Shown here one piece after another: positions 1-8,392 of a stretch of 35,312 bases of DNA (the stretch's first letter is position 1; each line of letters opens with the position of its first letter). The notes beneath the pieces were generated by a model, which did not search any database, was not told the origin of the DNA, and saw only the letters and a list, made by a program, of their open reading frames with translations. Where the stretch lies: assembly GCA_023701245.1 (NCBI GenBank), contig JAMPXK010000023.1:1-35312 (forward strand), written 5' to 3'. The position numbers and the translations under genes were made by a program. This stretch comes from Elusimicrobiales bacterium. Lineage in GTDB: Bacteria > Elusimicrobiota > Elusimicrobia > Elusimicrobiales > UBA9959.

Positions 1-21
1 CTTTTTCTTTTGGGACGGCGG

Positions 22-1260
22 TTATTTCTTTTCGCAGAGGTTCAGCGTGGTGACGGCGAACACCTTGGCGTCGCCCATCATGTGGTCTATCACGCAGTAC
101 TCGTTGGGCATGTGGGCGCTCTCGTTGAGGCGGGAGTACACCACTACCGGCAGGTTAAGGCGCCGGAAGAACGCGGCTACCGTGCCGCCGCCTATGCCGT
201 AGGCCTTGGGCTCCACCTTGAGGACCTCTTTAATGGCTTTCTTGAGCTCCACCACTATGGCGGCGTTGGGGTCCGTGGGGGGCGCGGCCTGCGCTTCCTG
301 CTGCGGCTCGAAGGAGATCTTAACGCCGTGCTTACCCTCCACCTCGTCGGCCAGGCGGCGCATTTCGGCTTTCACTTCGCTGAGCTGGTACACGGGCATC
401 ACGCGGCAGTCCATGTAGAACACGTCCTCGCCGGGCAGGGTGTTGACGTTGGGGACATTGGCCTCTTTCTTGGTGGGTTCGAAGGTGCTGATGGGCGGCT
501 CGTAGAGCGCGTCCTTGTGGGGGAACTTCTCGTAGAGCGACTGGTACTTCACCACCAGCTCGCTGGCGGCCTTGAAGGCGTTAATGCCGAGCGACGGGCG
601 GCTGGCGTGGCACTGCTTGCCCTTGGTGATGACCTTCATCCACATGATGGATTTTTCGGCCACCTCGATGAGCGAGCCGTCCTCGCAGCCGGAGTCCGGC
701 ACGAAGAACATATCCTCTTTGCCGAAAATGTCGGGCCGGTGCTCGGAGATGTAGTCGGCGCCGAAACCGGAGCCGGTCTCTTCGTCGGCGCAGAACAGCA
801 GGGCTATGTCGTATTCGGGGCGGTAGTTCAGTTCCATCATGGCTTTCACCACCATGATGCTCGACGCTATGGCCTGCTGGTTGTCCTCCACGCCGCGGCC
901 CACCAGGTTGCGGCCCTGCACTTCCATTTTATAGGGGTCGCTTTTCCACAGCTTGGCCTCGCCGGGCGGCACCACGTCCAGATGGGCCATGAACCAGATG
1001 GTCTTCTTCGAACTTTTGCCCTTGTAACGGGCGATGACGTTGGGGCGGATGCCGTTCTTGGCTTCCTTCTGGGGGGCGTTGATCCATTCTATGGAGTCGA
1101 ACTTCAGTTTCTTCAGTTCGCCTTCCAGCCACTTGGCTTTGTCGTACTCGCCGGTGCCGCCGCTGGAGGGGGCCAGGGCCGGGATGGCGGTGAGGCCGCG
1201 CTGCAGTTCTATGGCGTAGTTCTCGTAGGATTCTATTTTTTTGAGGATCTGGTCTTTCAT
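22..1260 (-). CDS. M20-family metallopeptidase (ArgE/DapE/CPG2-like)
   Basis: A 412-residue cytoplasmic zinc hydrolase of the M20 family, whose members cleave amide bonds in N-acyl amino acids or di/tripeptides. The family's metal and catalytic residues are all visible: His93 and Asp95 in AHLDVVPPG, Asp126 in GRGVEDNQ, the Glu160-Glu161 pair in DEETGSG, Asp189 in PDSG, and a final His383 in ESAHMPNEY. His218 in CHASRPS falls in the dimerisation domain that completes the active site. No signal peptide is present. The ATG is preceded by AGGAG at good spacing. It stands alone on this strand, divergent from the secreted-protein operon at 1409. The exact substrate cannot be read from sequence: peptidase, deacetylase and desuccinylase are all possible. 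Family call is firm, specificity is not. Confidence 0.9.
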   Translation of the reverse strand: MKDQILKKIESYENYAIELQRGLTAIPALAPSSGGTGEYDKAKWLEGELKKLKFDSIEWINAPQKEAKNGIRPNVIARYKGKSSKKTIWFMAHLDVVPPGEAKLWKSDPYKMEVQGRNLVGRGVEDNQQAIASSIMVVKAMMELNYRPEYDIALLFCADEETGSGFGADYISEHRPDIFGKEDMFFVPDSGCEDGSLIEVAEKSIMWMKVITKGKQCHASRPSLGINAFKAASELVVKYQSLYEKFPHKDALYEPPISTFEPTKKEANVPNVNTLPGEDVFYMDCRVMPVYQLSEVKAEMRRLADEVEGKHGVKISFEPQQEAQAAPPTDPNAAIVVELKKAIKEVLKVEPKAYGIGGGTVAAFFRRLNLPVVVYSRLNESAHMPNEYCVIDHMMGDAKVFAVTTLNLCEKK

Positions 1261-1408
1261 GGAATTCTCCTGTGGAAGATAAAGAAAGTATACCTAATTC
1301 CGCGGCGGCCCGGTTTGGTGGCCGCGCCGTTTCTGGGTTGGCGGCTCGGTTTATCGGGGAAAATAAGTATAATAATCGCGTTAGCACTATAACGAGGGGA
1401 TGATAATA
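1261..1408. promoter_or_regulatory. Divergent intergenic region with two candidate -10 boxes
   Basis: This 148-nt spacer separates the M20 peptidase from the secreted-protein operon. On the plus strand TATAAT lies at 1368-1373, about 35 nt before the chosen ATG at 1409. On the minus strand TATACT lies at 1287-1292, about 27 nt before the peptidase ATG. Neither has a strong -35 match. The calls rest on the -10 sequences and the geometry only. Confidence 0.4.
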
Positions 1409-2176
1409 ATGAGAATAATCGCAATATTCACAATGCTGGCCTTGGCGCTGCCGCTCCAGGCGCTGTGCCAGGAAATTCCGGCCTTTACCAAGGCCGAGAT
1501 CGCGGCCGCCCAGGCGGACCCGCTGCGCTACACGCTGGACCCGGAGTCCATAACCGTCGAGCTCGTCTCGGCGCAGGCGCCGGTCTGGAACGAGAAAGGG
1601 GTGGTGGGCAGCATAGTCACCATCATCAATATCGCCAACAAGATCTGGGGCATCATAAAGGACAACGCCCCCGTGACGGAGGTAGAGACCAAGTACGCGG
1701 CCGCCGTGCCCGAGGGCGCCACCTCGCCCAACCAGCTCTACGGCTGGCAGGGCCCGGCCACCTACGAGTACAAGATCCGCGCCAAGAACGCCTACGGCGC
1801 CGAGACCGTCTCGGTGACCTACAAGGTGGTCTTCAACTACGGCGGCAAGTTCGACGGCAAGGGCCAGTACCTGACCGGCGTGACCATAGTGCCCGGCGCC
1901 ATGAACGTGGCCTGGGGCTACAAGCTGTCCATGAACGCCTTCGTGCCCGACACCACCATCACCAACCTCGGCACCTACGAGGACCCGCTCGCCGCCATGC
2001 AGCTGAAGCTCTCCACCAAGATCGCGAGCGTCCTCAAGGAATGGGACGGCACCAGCGTCTACCACATAAAGGGCAACGGCGAGATGAAAGAGATCGTCAG
2101 CCCCTTCAAGGCCCAGCCTGAGGCCGGCGACACCGCCGTGACCCGGCAGCTGCTGAGCCCGGCCCTGTTCCGCTGA
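1409..2176 (+). CDS. Secreted protein of unknown function, paralog A
   Basis: I do not recognise this family. The 255-residue product opens with a classical signal peptide (MRIIAIF, a hydrophobic stretch, then QALCQ) and should be exported. An in-frame ATG at 1400 directly abuts GAGGGG, whereas the ATG at 1409 has that Shine-Dalgarno 9 nt away, so 1409 is preferred. The mature part looks beta-rich. It shares a colinear block with the next gene: AVPEG, then GWQGP, an AKN segment, a YKV strand, YLTGVTI, WG.KL, a VPD.T segment and a DP.A.M segment. The pair is therefore a tandem duplication. Twelve nucleotides separate it from the paralog, and a C11 protease gene follows, so the three are very likely one operon. 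Function is unknown; substrate, inhibitor or partner of the protease are possible. Confidence 0.75.
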   Translation: MRIIAIFTMLALALPLQALCQEIPAFTKAEIAAAQADPLRYTLDPESITVELVSAQAPVWNEKGVVGSIVTIINIANKIWGIIKDNAPVTEVETKYAAAVPEGATSPNQLYGWQGPATYEYKIRAKNAYGAETVSVTYKVVFNYGGKFDGKGQYLTGVTIVPGAMNVAWGYKLSMNAFVPDTTITNLGTYEDPLAAMQLKLSTKIASVLKEWDGTSVYHIKGNGEMKEIVSPFKAQPEAGDTAVTRQLLSPALFR

Positions 2177-2188
2177 GAGGTCTAACGG

Positions 2189-2947
2189 ATGAAAGCACCT
2201 ATTAAACTGCTGCTGGCCGCGGCCCTGCTGCTGCCCGCCGCGCGCCTTACGGCGCAGGAGGCCCCGCTGATAGACGAGGCTTCCGTGATGATAACCCCGG
2301 CCGACCCCGCCGCCGCCTCTCTGGCGGCAGAGGGCGACGGCTCTTTCAGCGACAGCATCGGCCAGTTCAAGAAGATCTTCAACTACGCTATGAAGGTCTA
2401 CAACTTCATCGTGAAGAACAAGCCGGTGGTCAATATCCAGACCGACTACTCCAATGCCGTGCCCGAAGGGGTAACGCACTGGCAGCAGCTGACCGGCTGG
2501 CAGGGCCCCGAGTCCAAGGTGTACACCTTCACGGCCAAGAACGTCGGCGGCCTGCCGGCGGTCACCGCCTCGTACAAGGTGCACTATGTCTGGGGCGCCT
2601 CCTTCCAGGGCAGCGGCAAATACCTGACCGGCGTCACCATAGAGCCCGTCAGCGTGGTCACCTCCTGGGGCACCAAGCTCGACGTGCGGGTGGAAGTGCC
2701 GGACGAGACCGTGCGCAACGCCGGCACCGAAAAGGACCCCGTGGCGCAGATGGACGTGCGGCTGAAGTGGCATATCAAGACCTTCACGCAGACCATCGAC
2801 AAAGAGGCCGTTTACCGCGTGCGCGGCGACGGCGCCCTGCAGGAGGTCGGCGAGCTGTTCGAGCGCGGCCGGCTGGCGCTCAAGCTCGAAGCGGCGGAGA
2901 AGGCCGTATCCGGCTCCAGCTTCGACGGCGCGGAGGTGCGCAAATGA
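2189..2947 (+). CDS. Secreted protein of unknown function, paralog B
   Basis: A 252-residue protein with a signal peptide (MKAPIKLLLAAALLLPAARLTAQ) followed by a mature domain homologous to the preceding gene. The shared block includes NAVPEG, GWQGPES, AKN, YKV, YLTGVTI, WGTKL and VPDETV, in the same order and at similar spacing. It diverges in the N-terminal part of the mature protein and has its own charged C-terminal tail after an ERGRLALKLEAAEKA segment that could form a helix. GAGAGG lies 8 nt before the ATG. Its TGA stop overlaps the ATG of the protease gene (ATGA at 2944-2947), so the two are probably translationally coupled. I do not recognise the family. The order A, B, protease suggests joint action outside the cytoplasm. 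Confidence 0.75.
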   Translation: MKAPIKLLLAAALLLPAARLTAQEAPLIDEASVMITPADPAAASLAAEGDGSFSDSIGQFKKIFNYAMKVYNFIVKNKPVVNIQTDYSNAVPEGVTHWQQLTGWQGPESKVYTFTAKNVGGLPAVTASYKVHYVWGASFQGSGKYLTGVTIEPVSVVTSWGTKLDVRVEVPDETVRNAGTEKDPVAQMDVRLKWHIKTFTQTIDKEAVYRVRGDGALQEVGELFERGRLALKLEAAEKAVSGSSFDGAEVRK

Positions 2948-4311
2948 GGAAAATATTGATATCGGCGCTGCTGCTGGCCCCCGGGCTGGCCGCGGCGCAG
3001 GGCTTCGGCCTGAACCGGGTCGCGGCTGGAGAGGTGAAGGCCGTGGAGGTTTCCGCCCCCGCCGCCGCCCCGGAGCGCGCCGGAGCCGAGTGGACCGTCA
3101 TGGTCTTCATGAACGCCCACAACAACCTCGACGACAGCATGCTCTACGGCGTCTCGGGCAAGTGGGCGCAGAAGGACATCAAGGAGATGCAGAAGATCGG
3201 CTCCACCGGCAAGGTGAACGTGCTGCTCGAGTACGGCCTGAGCGGCCAGGGCTCGAAGCGCGTGGTCGTCACGAAGGACGGGGAGACGCTGGTCTCGGCC
3301 GACCCGAAGGGCGACATGGGCGACTACAAGCGCGTCATCGACTTCGTGAAATGGGCCAAGGCCAACCACCCGGCTAAGCGCTACATGATGGTGCTGTGGA
3401 ACCACGGCCTTGGCTGGATAGACCCGGTGATGCACGCCGCCACGGCCGACGGCACCCTGCCGACCGCCAAGGGCATCCTGTTCGACGACGAGACCAAGAA
3501 CTACGTCAGGACGAAGCAGCTCGGCGAGATCCTGCGCCAGGCCGGCTACGTGGACGTGGTGGTGCAGAACGCCTGCCTGCAGCAGATGGCCGAGGTGCTC
3601 TACGAGATGAAGGACGGCGCGGGCCTGTTCATCGGCTCCGAGGAGACCATGCTGGCCTACGGTTTCGACTATACGAAGCTGCTGAAGTTCCTCAACGAGG
3701 AACCTGCCGCCCCGCTGACCCGGGTCGGTGAGTTCTTCATAGAGTGGGAGAAGGACTTCTTCGCCCACGGCGCCCCGATAGTCGGCCCGATCAATATCCC
3801 GCTCTCGGCCATAGCGGCCACGATGTCCGCCGTGAACCCCAGGCCCCTCAACGACCTGCCGGCCTACCTCGACGCCTTCGCGAAGGCGGCGATGAAGAAC
3901 AACGAGCACGAGGCGGCCAAGTACGCCATCGAGAACGCGGTGCGCTTCTCCAGCCTCGACCCGAAGAACGACAAGACCAAGCAGATCGCGCCTTACGTGG
4001 ACCTCTACGACTTCGCCAAGACCTTCAGCATGGTCAGCGGCTTCGAGACCGCGCAGGCGGCCGAGCGGCTGATGAAGTTCATAAAGGCTAAGCTCGTGAT
4101 GAACAATGTCGGCCTCAACAAGGACGGCGTGAACGGCTACGACTACACCAAGGTAGGCGGCATAGCCATCGGCATGACGATGAAGGCCAAGAAACTGCCT
4201 CCCGCGCTCGGCGGCCTCTACGAGACCAAGTACGGCGACCTGTCGCTGTCGCAGGCCTCGCAGTGGGACGAGTTCGTGGCCTGGACCGACAAGGTCTGGC
4301 GCCCGGAATAA
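2944..4311 (+). CDS. Secreted clostripain-like cysteine protease (peptidase C11)
   Basis: A 455-residue exported protein with a signal peptide ending near LAAAQ. The reading frame extends upstream, but the ATG at 2944 gives the signal peptide and overlaps the previous stop as ATGA. The C11 core is clear. WTVMVFMNAHNNLDD (about 50-64) is the opening strand of the caspase-like fold, MMVLWNHGLGW carries catalytic His154, and VVQNACLQQMAEV carries catalytic Cys211, followed by the family-typical GSEETMLAYGFDY segment. Clostripain relatives cut after Arg or Lys and often mature by self-cleavage; neither property can be shown here. It closes the operon with the two paralogous secreted proteins and is followed at once by a strong terminator. 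Confidence in the family is high; the substrate is unknown. Confidence 0.88.
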   Translation: MRKILISALLLAPGLAAAQGFGLNRVAAGEVKAVEVSAPAAAPERAGAEWTVMVFMNAHNNLDDSMLYGVSGKWAQKDIKEMQKIGSTGKVNVLLEYGLSGQGSKRVVVTKDGETLVSADPKGDMGDYKRVIDFVKWAKANHPAKRYMMVLWNHGLGWIDPVMHAATADGTLPTAKGILFDDETKNYVRTKQLGEILRQAGYVDVVVQNACLQQMAEVLYEMKDGAGLFIGSEETMLAYGFDYTKLLKFLNEEPAAPLTRVGEFFIEWEKDFFAHGAPIVGPINIPLSAIAATMSAVNPRPLNDLPAYLDAFAKAAMKNNEHEAAKYAIENAVRFSSLDPKNDKTKQIAPYVDLYDFAKTFSMVSGFETAQAAERLMKFIKAKLVMNNVGLNKDGVNGYDYTKVGGIAIGMTMKAKKLPPALGGLYETKYGDLSLSQASQWDEFVAWTDKVWRPE

Positions 4312-4333
4312 CCGCGGCCCGCTGGATAAAAGA

Positions 4334-4357
4334 CCCGCCCCCCCGGGCGGGTTTTTT
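4334..4357 (+). terminator. Rho-independent terminator of the C11 protease operon
   Basis: CCCGCCC and GGGCGGG form a perfect 7-bp stem around a CCCC loop, followed by six T. It begins 22 nt after the protease stop codon. Confidence 0.9.
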
Positions 4358-4363
4358 ATTGGG

Positions 4364-4369
4364 TATAAT
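4364..4369 (+). promoter_or_regulatory. Candidate -10 box of the EamA/PLD operon
   Basis: A perfect TATAAT sits 7 nt after the terminator T-run and 9 nt before the EamA ATG at 4379. Initiation at the usual distance would start the RNA 2-4 nt before the ATG, and no Shine-Dalgarno is present, so the transcript may be leaderless. No good -35 is visible. Confidence 0.5.
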
Positions 4370-4378
4370 TCTAATATC

Positions 4379-5278
4379 ATGAAGCAGCCGCCGGCCCGCA
4401 CCAAGCTCTTGTCCGACATCGGGCTGTTCTATTGCGCCGCCATCTGGGGTTCCACTTTCATAGTCACCAAGGGCGCGCTGGACAGCGTGGACCCCGTGGT
4501 GATGGTGGGCATCCGCTTTTTGATCTCTGCCGCGCTGCTGCTGCCCTGGGTGCTCAGGCGGCGCGACCGCACGCGGCACATGCGCGAGGGGTTCCTGCTG
4601 TCGCTGGTGCTGGCCGCGCTCTACCTGTGCCAGACGGTGGGCCTGGTCTATACCTCCGCCTCCAATTCCGGCTTCATCACCGGCCTGTTCATCATCTTCA
4701 TCCCTGTCTTCCTGTATATTGCCCGCCGGGAAAAGCCCACCCGCCTGCAGGGCGCGTCGGCGGTGCTGGCCATAGCTGGCATGTGGTTGCTCACCGGCGG
4801 GGCCAGCGGCTTCAACTTCGGAGACGCCCTTACCCTGGTGGCCGCGGCGGCCTACTCCGTGCACCTGCTCATTACGGATACGGCGGTAAAGGCGGACGCG
4901 GACCCGGTGCTGCTGGCCTTCCACCAGTTCTGGATGGTGTCGGCCATCTCCTTCGCCCTGGCGCTGCTGCGCGGCTCGTCGCTCGCGGTGGCCGGCGTCA
5001 ACGGCTGGGGCGTCATAATTTTCCTGGCGGTCTTCCCCACGCTTACGGCTTTCTTCATCCAGATGCTGGCGCAGCGCCACTCCGAGCCCTTCAAGGTGGG
5101 GCTCATCTTCACGCTGGAGCCGGTGTTCGCGGCCATTTTCGCCTGGACCTGGGGCGGCGAGGAATTCGTGCCGGTGAAAGCCGTCGGCGGCCTGCTGATA
5201 GTGTCGGGCATGCTGATGGGGGAACTGTCCAAGCTGAATTTCAGGAAAGCCGCAAAGAAAGAAGTGCTGCCGGTATAG
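4379..5278 (+). CDS. EamA-family (DMT superfamily) permease
   Basis: A 299-residue integral membrane protein with about ten hydrophobic segments arranged as two EamA repeats. The first starts at GLFYCAAIWGSTFIVTK, the family-typical opening with a conserved W-G-S/T, and the second starts near GDALTLVAAAAYSVHLL. A basic loop (RRRDRTRH, about 61-68) and a basic C-terminus fit a cytoplasmic location. The length matches ordinary 10-TMS drug/metabolite transporters. Members export amino acids, nucleosides or other small metabolites; the substrate cannot be predicted here. The start lacks a Shine-Dalgarno and lies just after a -10 box. The PLD gene follows after 8 nt, so the two are co-transcribed, which may reflect shared handling of a lipid or nucleotide breakdown product, though this is speculative. 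Confidence 0.88.
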   Translation: MKQPPARTKLLSDIGLFYCAAIWGSTFIVTKGALDSVDPVVMVGIRFLISAALLLPWVLRRRDRTRHMREGFLLSLVLAALYLCQTVGLVYTSASNSGFITGLFIIFIPVFLYIARREKPTRLQGASAVLAIAGMWLLTGGASGFNFGDALTLVAAAAYSVHLLITDTAVKADADPVLLAFHQFWMVSAISFALALLRGSSLAVAGVNGWGVIIFLAVFPTLTAFFIQMLAQRHSEPFKVGLIFTLEPVFAAIFAWTWGGEEFVPVKAVGGLLIVSGMLMGELSKLNFRKAAKKEVLPV

Positions 5279-5286
5279 GAGGCAAG

Positions 5287-6489
5287 ATGAAAAACATATT
5301 GTTCGCCGCGCTGCTGCCGCTCATGGCCGCCCTGGCCGGGGCCGCCGACCTTAAGCTGGTGGAGAGCGTGCCCGAAGACACCGTGTACGGGTCTACCGGG
5401 GCCGCCCGGCCGCAGGCCGTCTGGCCGGAAATGATCAATTCCGCCTCACGGACCCTGGACATAGAACAGTTCTACATAGCGGAGAAGGAAGGCGAAGACC
5501 TGACGCAGATGCTGGACGCTATCAAGGCATGCGTAAAGAACGGCGTAAAGGTGCGCTTCATAGTGGACTCGGTGATGATGAAGGAAAGCGCCAAAACCGT
5601 GCCGCAGCTGGAAGCTGCCGGCGTGCAGGTGCGCGTGATGGATTTCAAGAAGGCCGGCGGCGGCGTGCAGCACGCCAAGTTCTTTATTGTGGACGGGCGC
5701 TCGGTTTTCGTGGGCAGCCAGAATTTCGACTGGCGCTCGCTCAAGCATATCCACGAACTGGGCCTGCGCATAGACAGCCAGAAGGCCGCCTCCGACTTCC
5801 AGCGCATTTTCGAGGCGGACTGGGCGGTGGCTGGCGGCGCGGACCCCAAAAAGACTTACGCCAAAAAAAGCAAACAGGAAATTCCCGCCTCCAGGCCGGA
5901 AAAGGGCGTTCTGAATTACGGGGAGGTCTCTTATCACCTGGCGTTCAGCCCGGTGGGCGCGGTGCCGGCGGGGCTGGACCTGGAACTGCCCGAGCTGCTC
6001 AAGATGATCAACGGCGCCAGGAAGACGCTGCGCGGCCAGGTGATGACCTACGCGCTGGAGGAGCACGGGTCCAAGCGCTGGGCGGACCTGGATACGGCGC
6101 TGCGCAAGGCGGCGGCGCGCGGGGTGCAGGTGTCGCTGGTGCTGGCGGACTGGGCGCTGGGCGGCAAGGCGGACCGCGACATCAAGGCGCTGTCCAAGAC
6201 GCCCAATATCTCCATAAAAGTTTCGTCGCTGCCGGAGCACCGGTCCGGGTTCATCCCGTATTCGCGGGTGGAGCACTGCAAATACCTGGTGGCCGACGGG
6301 GAGCTGACCTACGTGACCACCTCCAACTGGGGGCCGGGTTATTTCCTTACGTCGCGCGGCGCGGCGGTGTTCATAAAGGGCGCGGCGGCGGCCAAAGTGG
6401 CGGAAGAGATCTTCGACAAGGCCTGGAACGGGCCTTATGCGCAGCCGGTGGACCCGCTGAAGGCGTACCAGCCGGTAAAACGCAACTGA
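5287..6489 (+). CDS. Secreted phospholipase D-superfamily protein, PLD3/PLD4-like
   Basis: A 400-residue exported protein; the signal peptide ends near LAGAA. The frame is open further upstream, but the ATG at 5287 has TAGGAGG at ideal spacing and supplies the signal peptide. Two complete HKD motifs are present: His129, Lys131 and Asp136 in QHAKFFIVDG, and His330, Lys332 and Asp337 in EHCKYLVADG. The first is followed by GSQNFDWRSLKHIHELG and the second by TSNWGPGYF. These are the signatures I associate with animal PLD3/PLD4 and poxvirus relatives rather than classical PLD or cardiolipin synthase. PLD3/4 are described as lysosomal 5' exonucleases with lipid transphosphatidylation also reported, so either nucleic acid or phospholipid could be the substrate here. 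It lies in an operon with the upstream EamA permease. Confidence 0.85.
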   Translation: MKNILFAALLPLMAALAGAADLKLVESVPEDTVYGSTGAARPQAVWPEMINSASRTLDIEQFYIAEKEGEDLTQMLDAIKACVKNGVKVRFIVDSVMMKESAKTVPQLEAAGVQVRVMDFKKAGGGVQHAKFFIVDGRSVFVGSQNFDWRSLKHIHELGLRIDSQKAASDFQRIFEADWAVAGGADPKKTYAKKSKQEIPASRPEKGVLNYGEVSYHLAFSPVGAVPAGLDLELPELLKMINGARKTLRGQVMTYALEEHGSKRWADLDTALRKAAARGVQVSLVLADWALGGKADRDIKALSKTPNISIKVSSLPEHRSGFIPYSRVEHCKYLVADGELTYVTTSNWGPGYFLTSRGAAVFIKGAAAAKVAEEIFDKAWNGPYAQPVDPLKAYQPVKRN

Positions 6490-6532
6490 CCGGCGCCCAC
6501 CGGGAATAAAGATAGCAGTCTAAGGAGCCATG

Positions 6533-8392
6533 ATGCTTTCACTAGCGGAACTGATGACCAGGAAGGACGGGTTCGGCGCGCTCGTAATGGGCAACCACGC
6601 GCTGGCGCGCGCCATGGCCGAAGCCGGCACCATGGTGGTGACCAGCTACCCAGGGTCTCCCACGCCGGAGATCGCCGAAGCCCTGCAGGCCACGCCCGAG
6701 AACACCAGGCCCTACCGCTTCGAATTCGCCACCAACGAAAAAGTCGCGCTGGAGATAGCCGCCGGCGCCTCCGTCAACGGGCACCCGGCCGCCGTCTTCT
6801 TCAAGTCCGTCGGCCTTAACGTCGCGGCCGACTCGCTCATCCAGCTGCCGCTCATGGAACTCACCGGCGGCATGGTCATCATTCTGGGCGACGACCCCGG
6901 CGCCAACTCCTCGCAGAACGAACAGGACAACCGCTGGTTCGCCCGCATGAGCTACCTGCCCGTGTTCGAACCGGCCTCCCCCTCCGAAGTCTACGTGATG
7001 TACAAAGAAGCCGCCGCGCTGGCCCAGGCCCGCCGGGCGCCCGTGCTGCTGCGCCTTACCACCCACGTCTGCCATGCCCGGGAAAAGATCAGCTTCGGGG
7101 ATCTGCCCGCCGCGGCCTCGGACTGGACCCCGCGCTTCGACGTGAAGAACGGCCCCTACGTGCCTATCACCTCCGCGGTGTTCCCGCTCAAGAAGCGCGC
7201 CCTGGAAAAACTGGACGCCTGGGCCGCGTACGGGGAAAAGAGCCCGCTCAACGCCGTGTATAAAGGCCCCGGTGGCCCGCGCCGGCTGGGCGTAATCTCC
7301 GCCGGGCTGCCCGCCCTCTGCCTGCTGGAGGCCGCGCGCTCCGCCGCCGCGCCGGTGGACCTGCTGAAACTGGGCCTCTCTTACCCGCTGCCGGCCGCCC
7401 TGGTAGAGGACTTCCTGCGCTCCCACGACGAAGTTTACGTTTTCGAGGAACTGGACCGCGTGATGGAGACGGAGATAAAGGCCCTGGCCTACGACCGGGC
7501 CCTGGCCTGCCGCCTGCACGCCCGCCGCGACCACCACGAACTGATGGGCGAGACCAGCCCCGAGCGGGCCCGCGCCGCCCTCAACGAGGTCTGGCCCGAC
7601 CTGTTCCCCGCGCCGGAAAAGCGGGCCTTCGCCGCGCCCGCCGCGCGCCTGCCGCAGATGTGCCCCGGCTGCGGCCACCGCTCGGCCTTCCACGCCGTAA
7701 AGAAAGCTTTGCCGCCCGGCGCCATAACCGTGGGCGACATCGGCTGCCATTCGCTGGGCTTCCTGCCGCCCTACAATATGGGCGAGATCCTGTTCTCCAT
7801 GGGGCATTCCGTGTCCACGGCGGCCGGCCTCGCGCTGGGCAATACCAGCCGCAAGGTGCTGGCTTTCGTGGGCGACTCCACGTTCTTCCACGCCGGCATG
7901 CCGGGGCTGGCCAACGCCGCCTGGCGCGACAGCGACATAACCCTGGTGCTCATGGACAACGGCACCACCGCCATGACCGGCCACCAGCCGCGGCCCGGCA
8001 ACGGCGAACTGGGCGAACGCCTGAGCCTGCCGGACATCCTGAAAGCCCTGGGCGTGAAATTCCTGCGCGAATGCGACGCCTACGACCAGCCCAAGCTCTC
8101 CGGCTTCCTTAAAGAGGCCATGGACCACCAGGGCCTGGCCGTGGTGATAGCCCGCCATCCCTGCATGCTCAAGTTCATGCGCGAACGCCGCCGCGCCAAC
8201 CCCGGCCTGGCGCCGCAGCACGTGGAGGTGGGCCCGGCCTGCGCGCGGCATTATACCTGCGTGGCGGACTTCGCCTGCCCGTCGTTCATCCGGCACCCGG
8301 ACGGCTCCGTGGGCGTGAACCAGGAGCTGTGCATAGGCGACGGGTCCTGCATACAGACCTGTCCCGTGCAGGCCATAGGGAGGAAGAAATAA
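6533..8392 (+). CDS. iorA: Indolepyruvate:ferredoxin oxidoreductase, alpha subunit
   Basis: The 619-residue large subunit of IOR, which oxidises aryl pyruvates from aromatic amino acids to acyl-CoA, CO2 and reduced ferredoxin in the cytoplasm. The N-terminal domain has GNHALARAMAEAG and SYPGSPTPEI. The central TPP domain has CPGCGHRSAFHA, GDIGCHSLG and GDSTFFHAGM with a downstream DNG. The C-terminus is a two-cluster ferredoxin domain. There each Cys motif lacks its second cysteine: Cys570, His573, Cys576, Cys582 and Cys600, Asp603, Cys606, Cys610. AAGGAG sits 5 nt before the ATG at 6533 but only 2 nt before an alternative ATG at 6530, so 6533 is chosen. The stop overlaps the iorB start as TAATG. 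Substrate range (aryl versus other 2-oxoacids) is inferred from the family. Confidence 0.92.
   Translation: MLSLAELMTRKDGFGALVMGNHALARAMAEAGTMVVTSYPGSPTPEIAEALQATPENTRPYRFEFATNEKVALEIAAGASVNGHPAAVFFKSVGLNVAADSLIQLPLMELTGGMVIILGDDPGANSSQNEQDNRWFARMSYLPVFEPASPSEVYVMYKEAAALAQARRAPVLLRLTTHVCHAREKISFGDLPAAASDWTPRFDVKNGPYVPITSAVFPLKKRALEKLDAWAAYGEKSPLNAVYKGPGGPRRLGVISAGLPALCLLEAARSAAAPVDLLKLGLSYPLPAALVEDFLRSHDEVYVFEELDRVMETEIKALAYDRALACRLHARRDHHELMGETSPERARAALNEVWPDLFPAPEKRAFAAPAARLPQMCPGCGHRSAFHAVKKALPPGAITVGDIGCHSLGFLPPYNMGEILFSMGHSVSTAAGLALGNTSRKVLAFVGDSTFFHAGMPGLANAAWRDSDITLVLMDNGTTAMTGHQPRPGNGELGERLSLPDILKALGVKFLRECDAYDQPKLSGFLKEAMDHQGLAVVIARHPCMLKFMRERRRANPGLAPQHVEVGPACARHYTCVADFACPSFIRHPDGSVGVNQELCIGDGSCIQTCPVQAIGRKK

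Noticed and set aside
2767-2943. Upstream extension of the C11 protease frame
   Set aside because: It overlaps paralog B in another frame, is Arg-rich, and would bury the signal peptide that starts at 2944.
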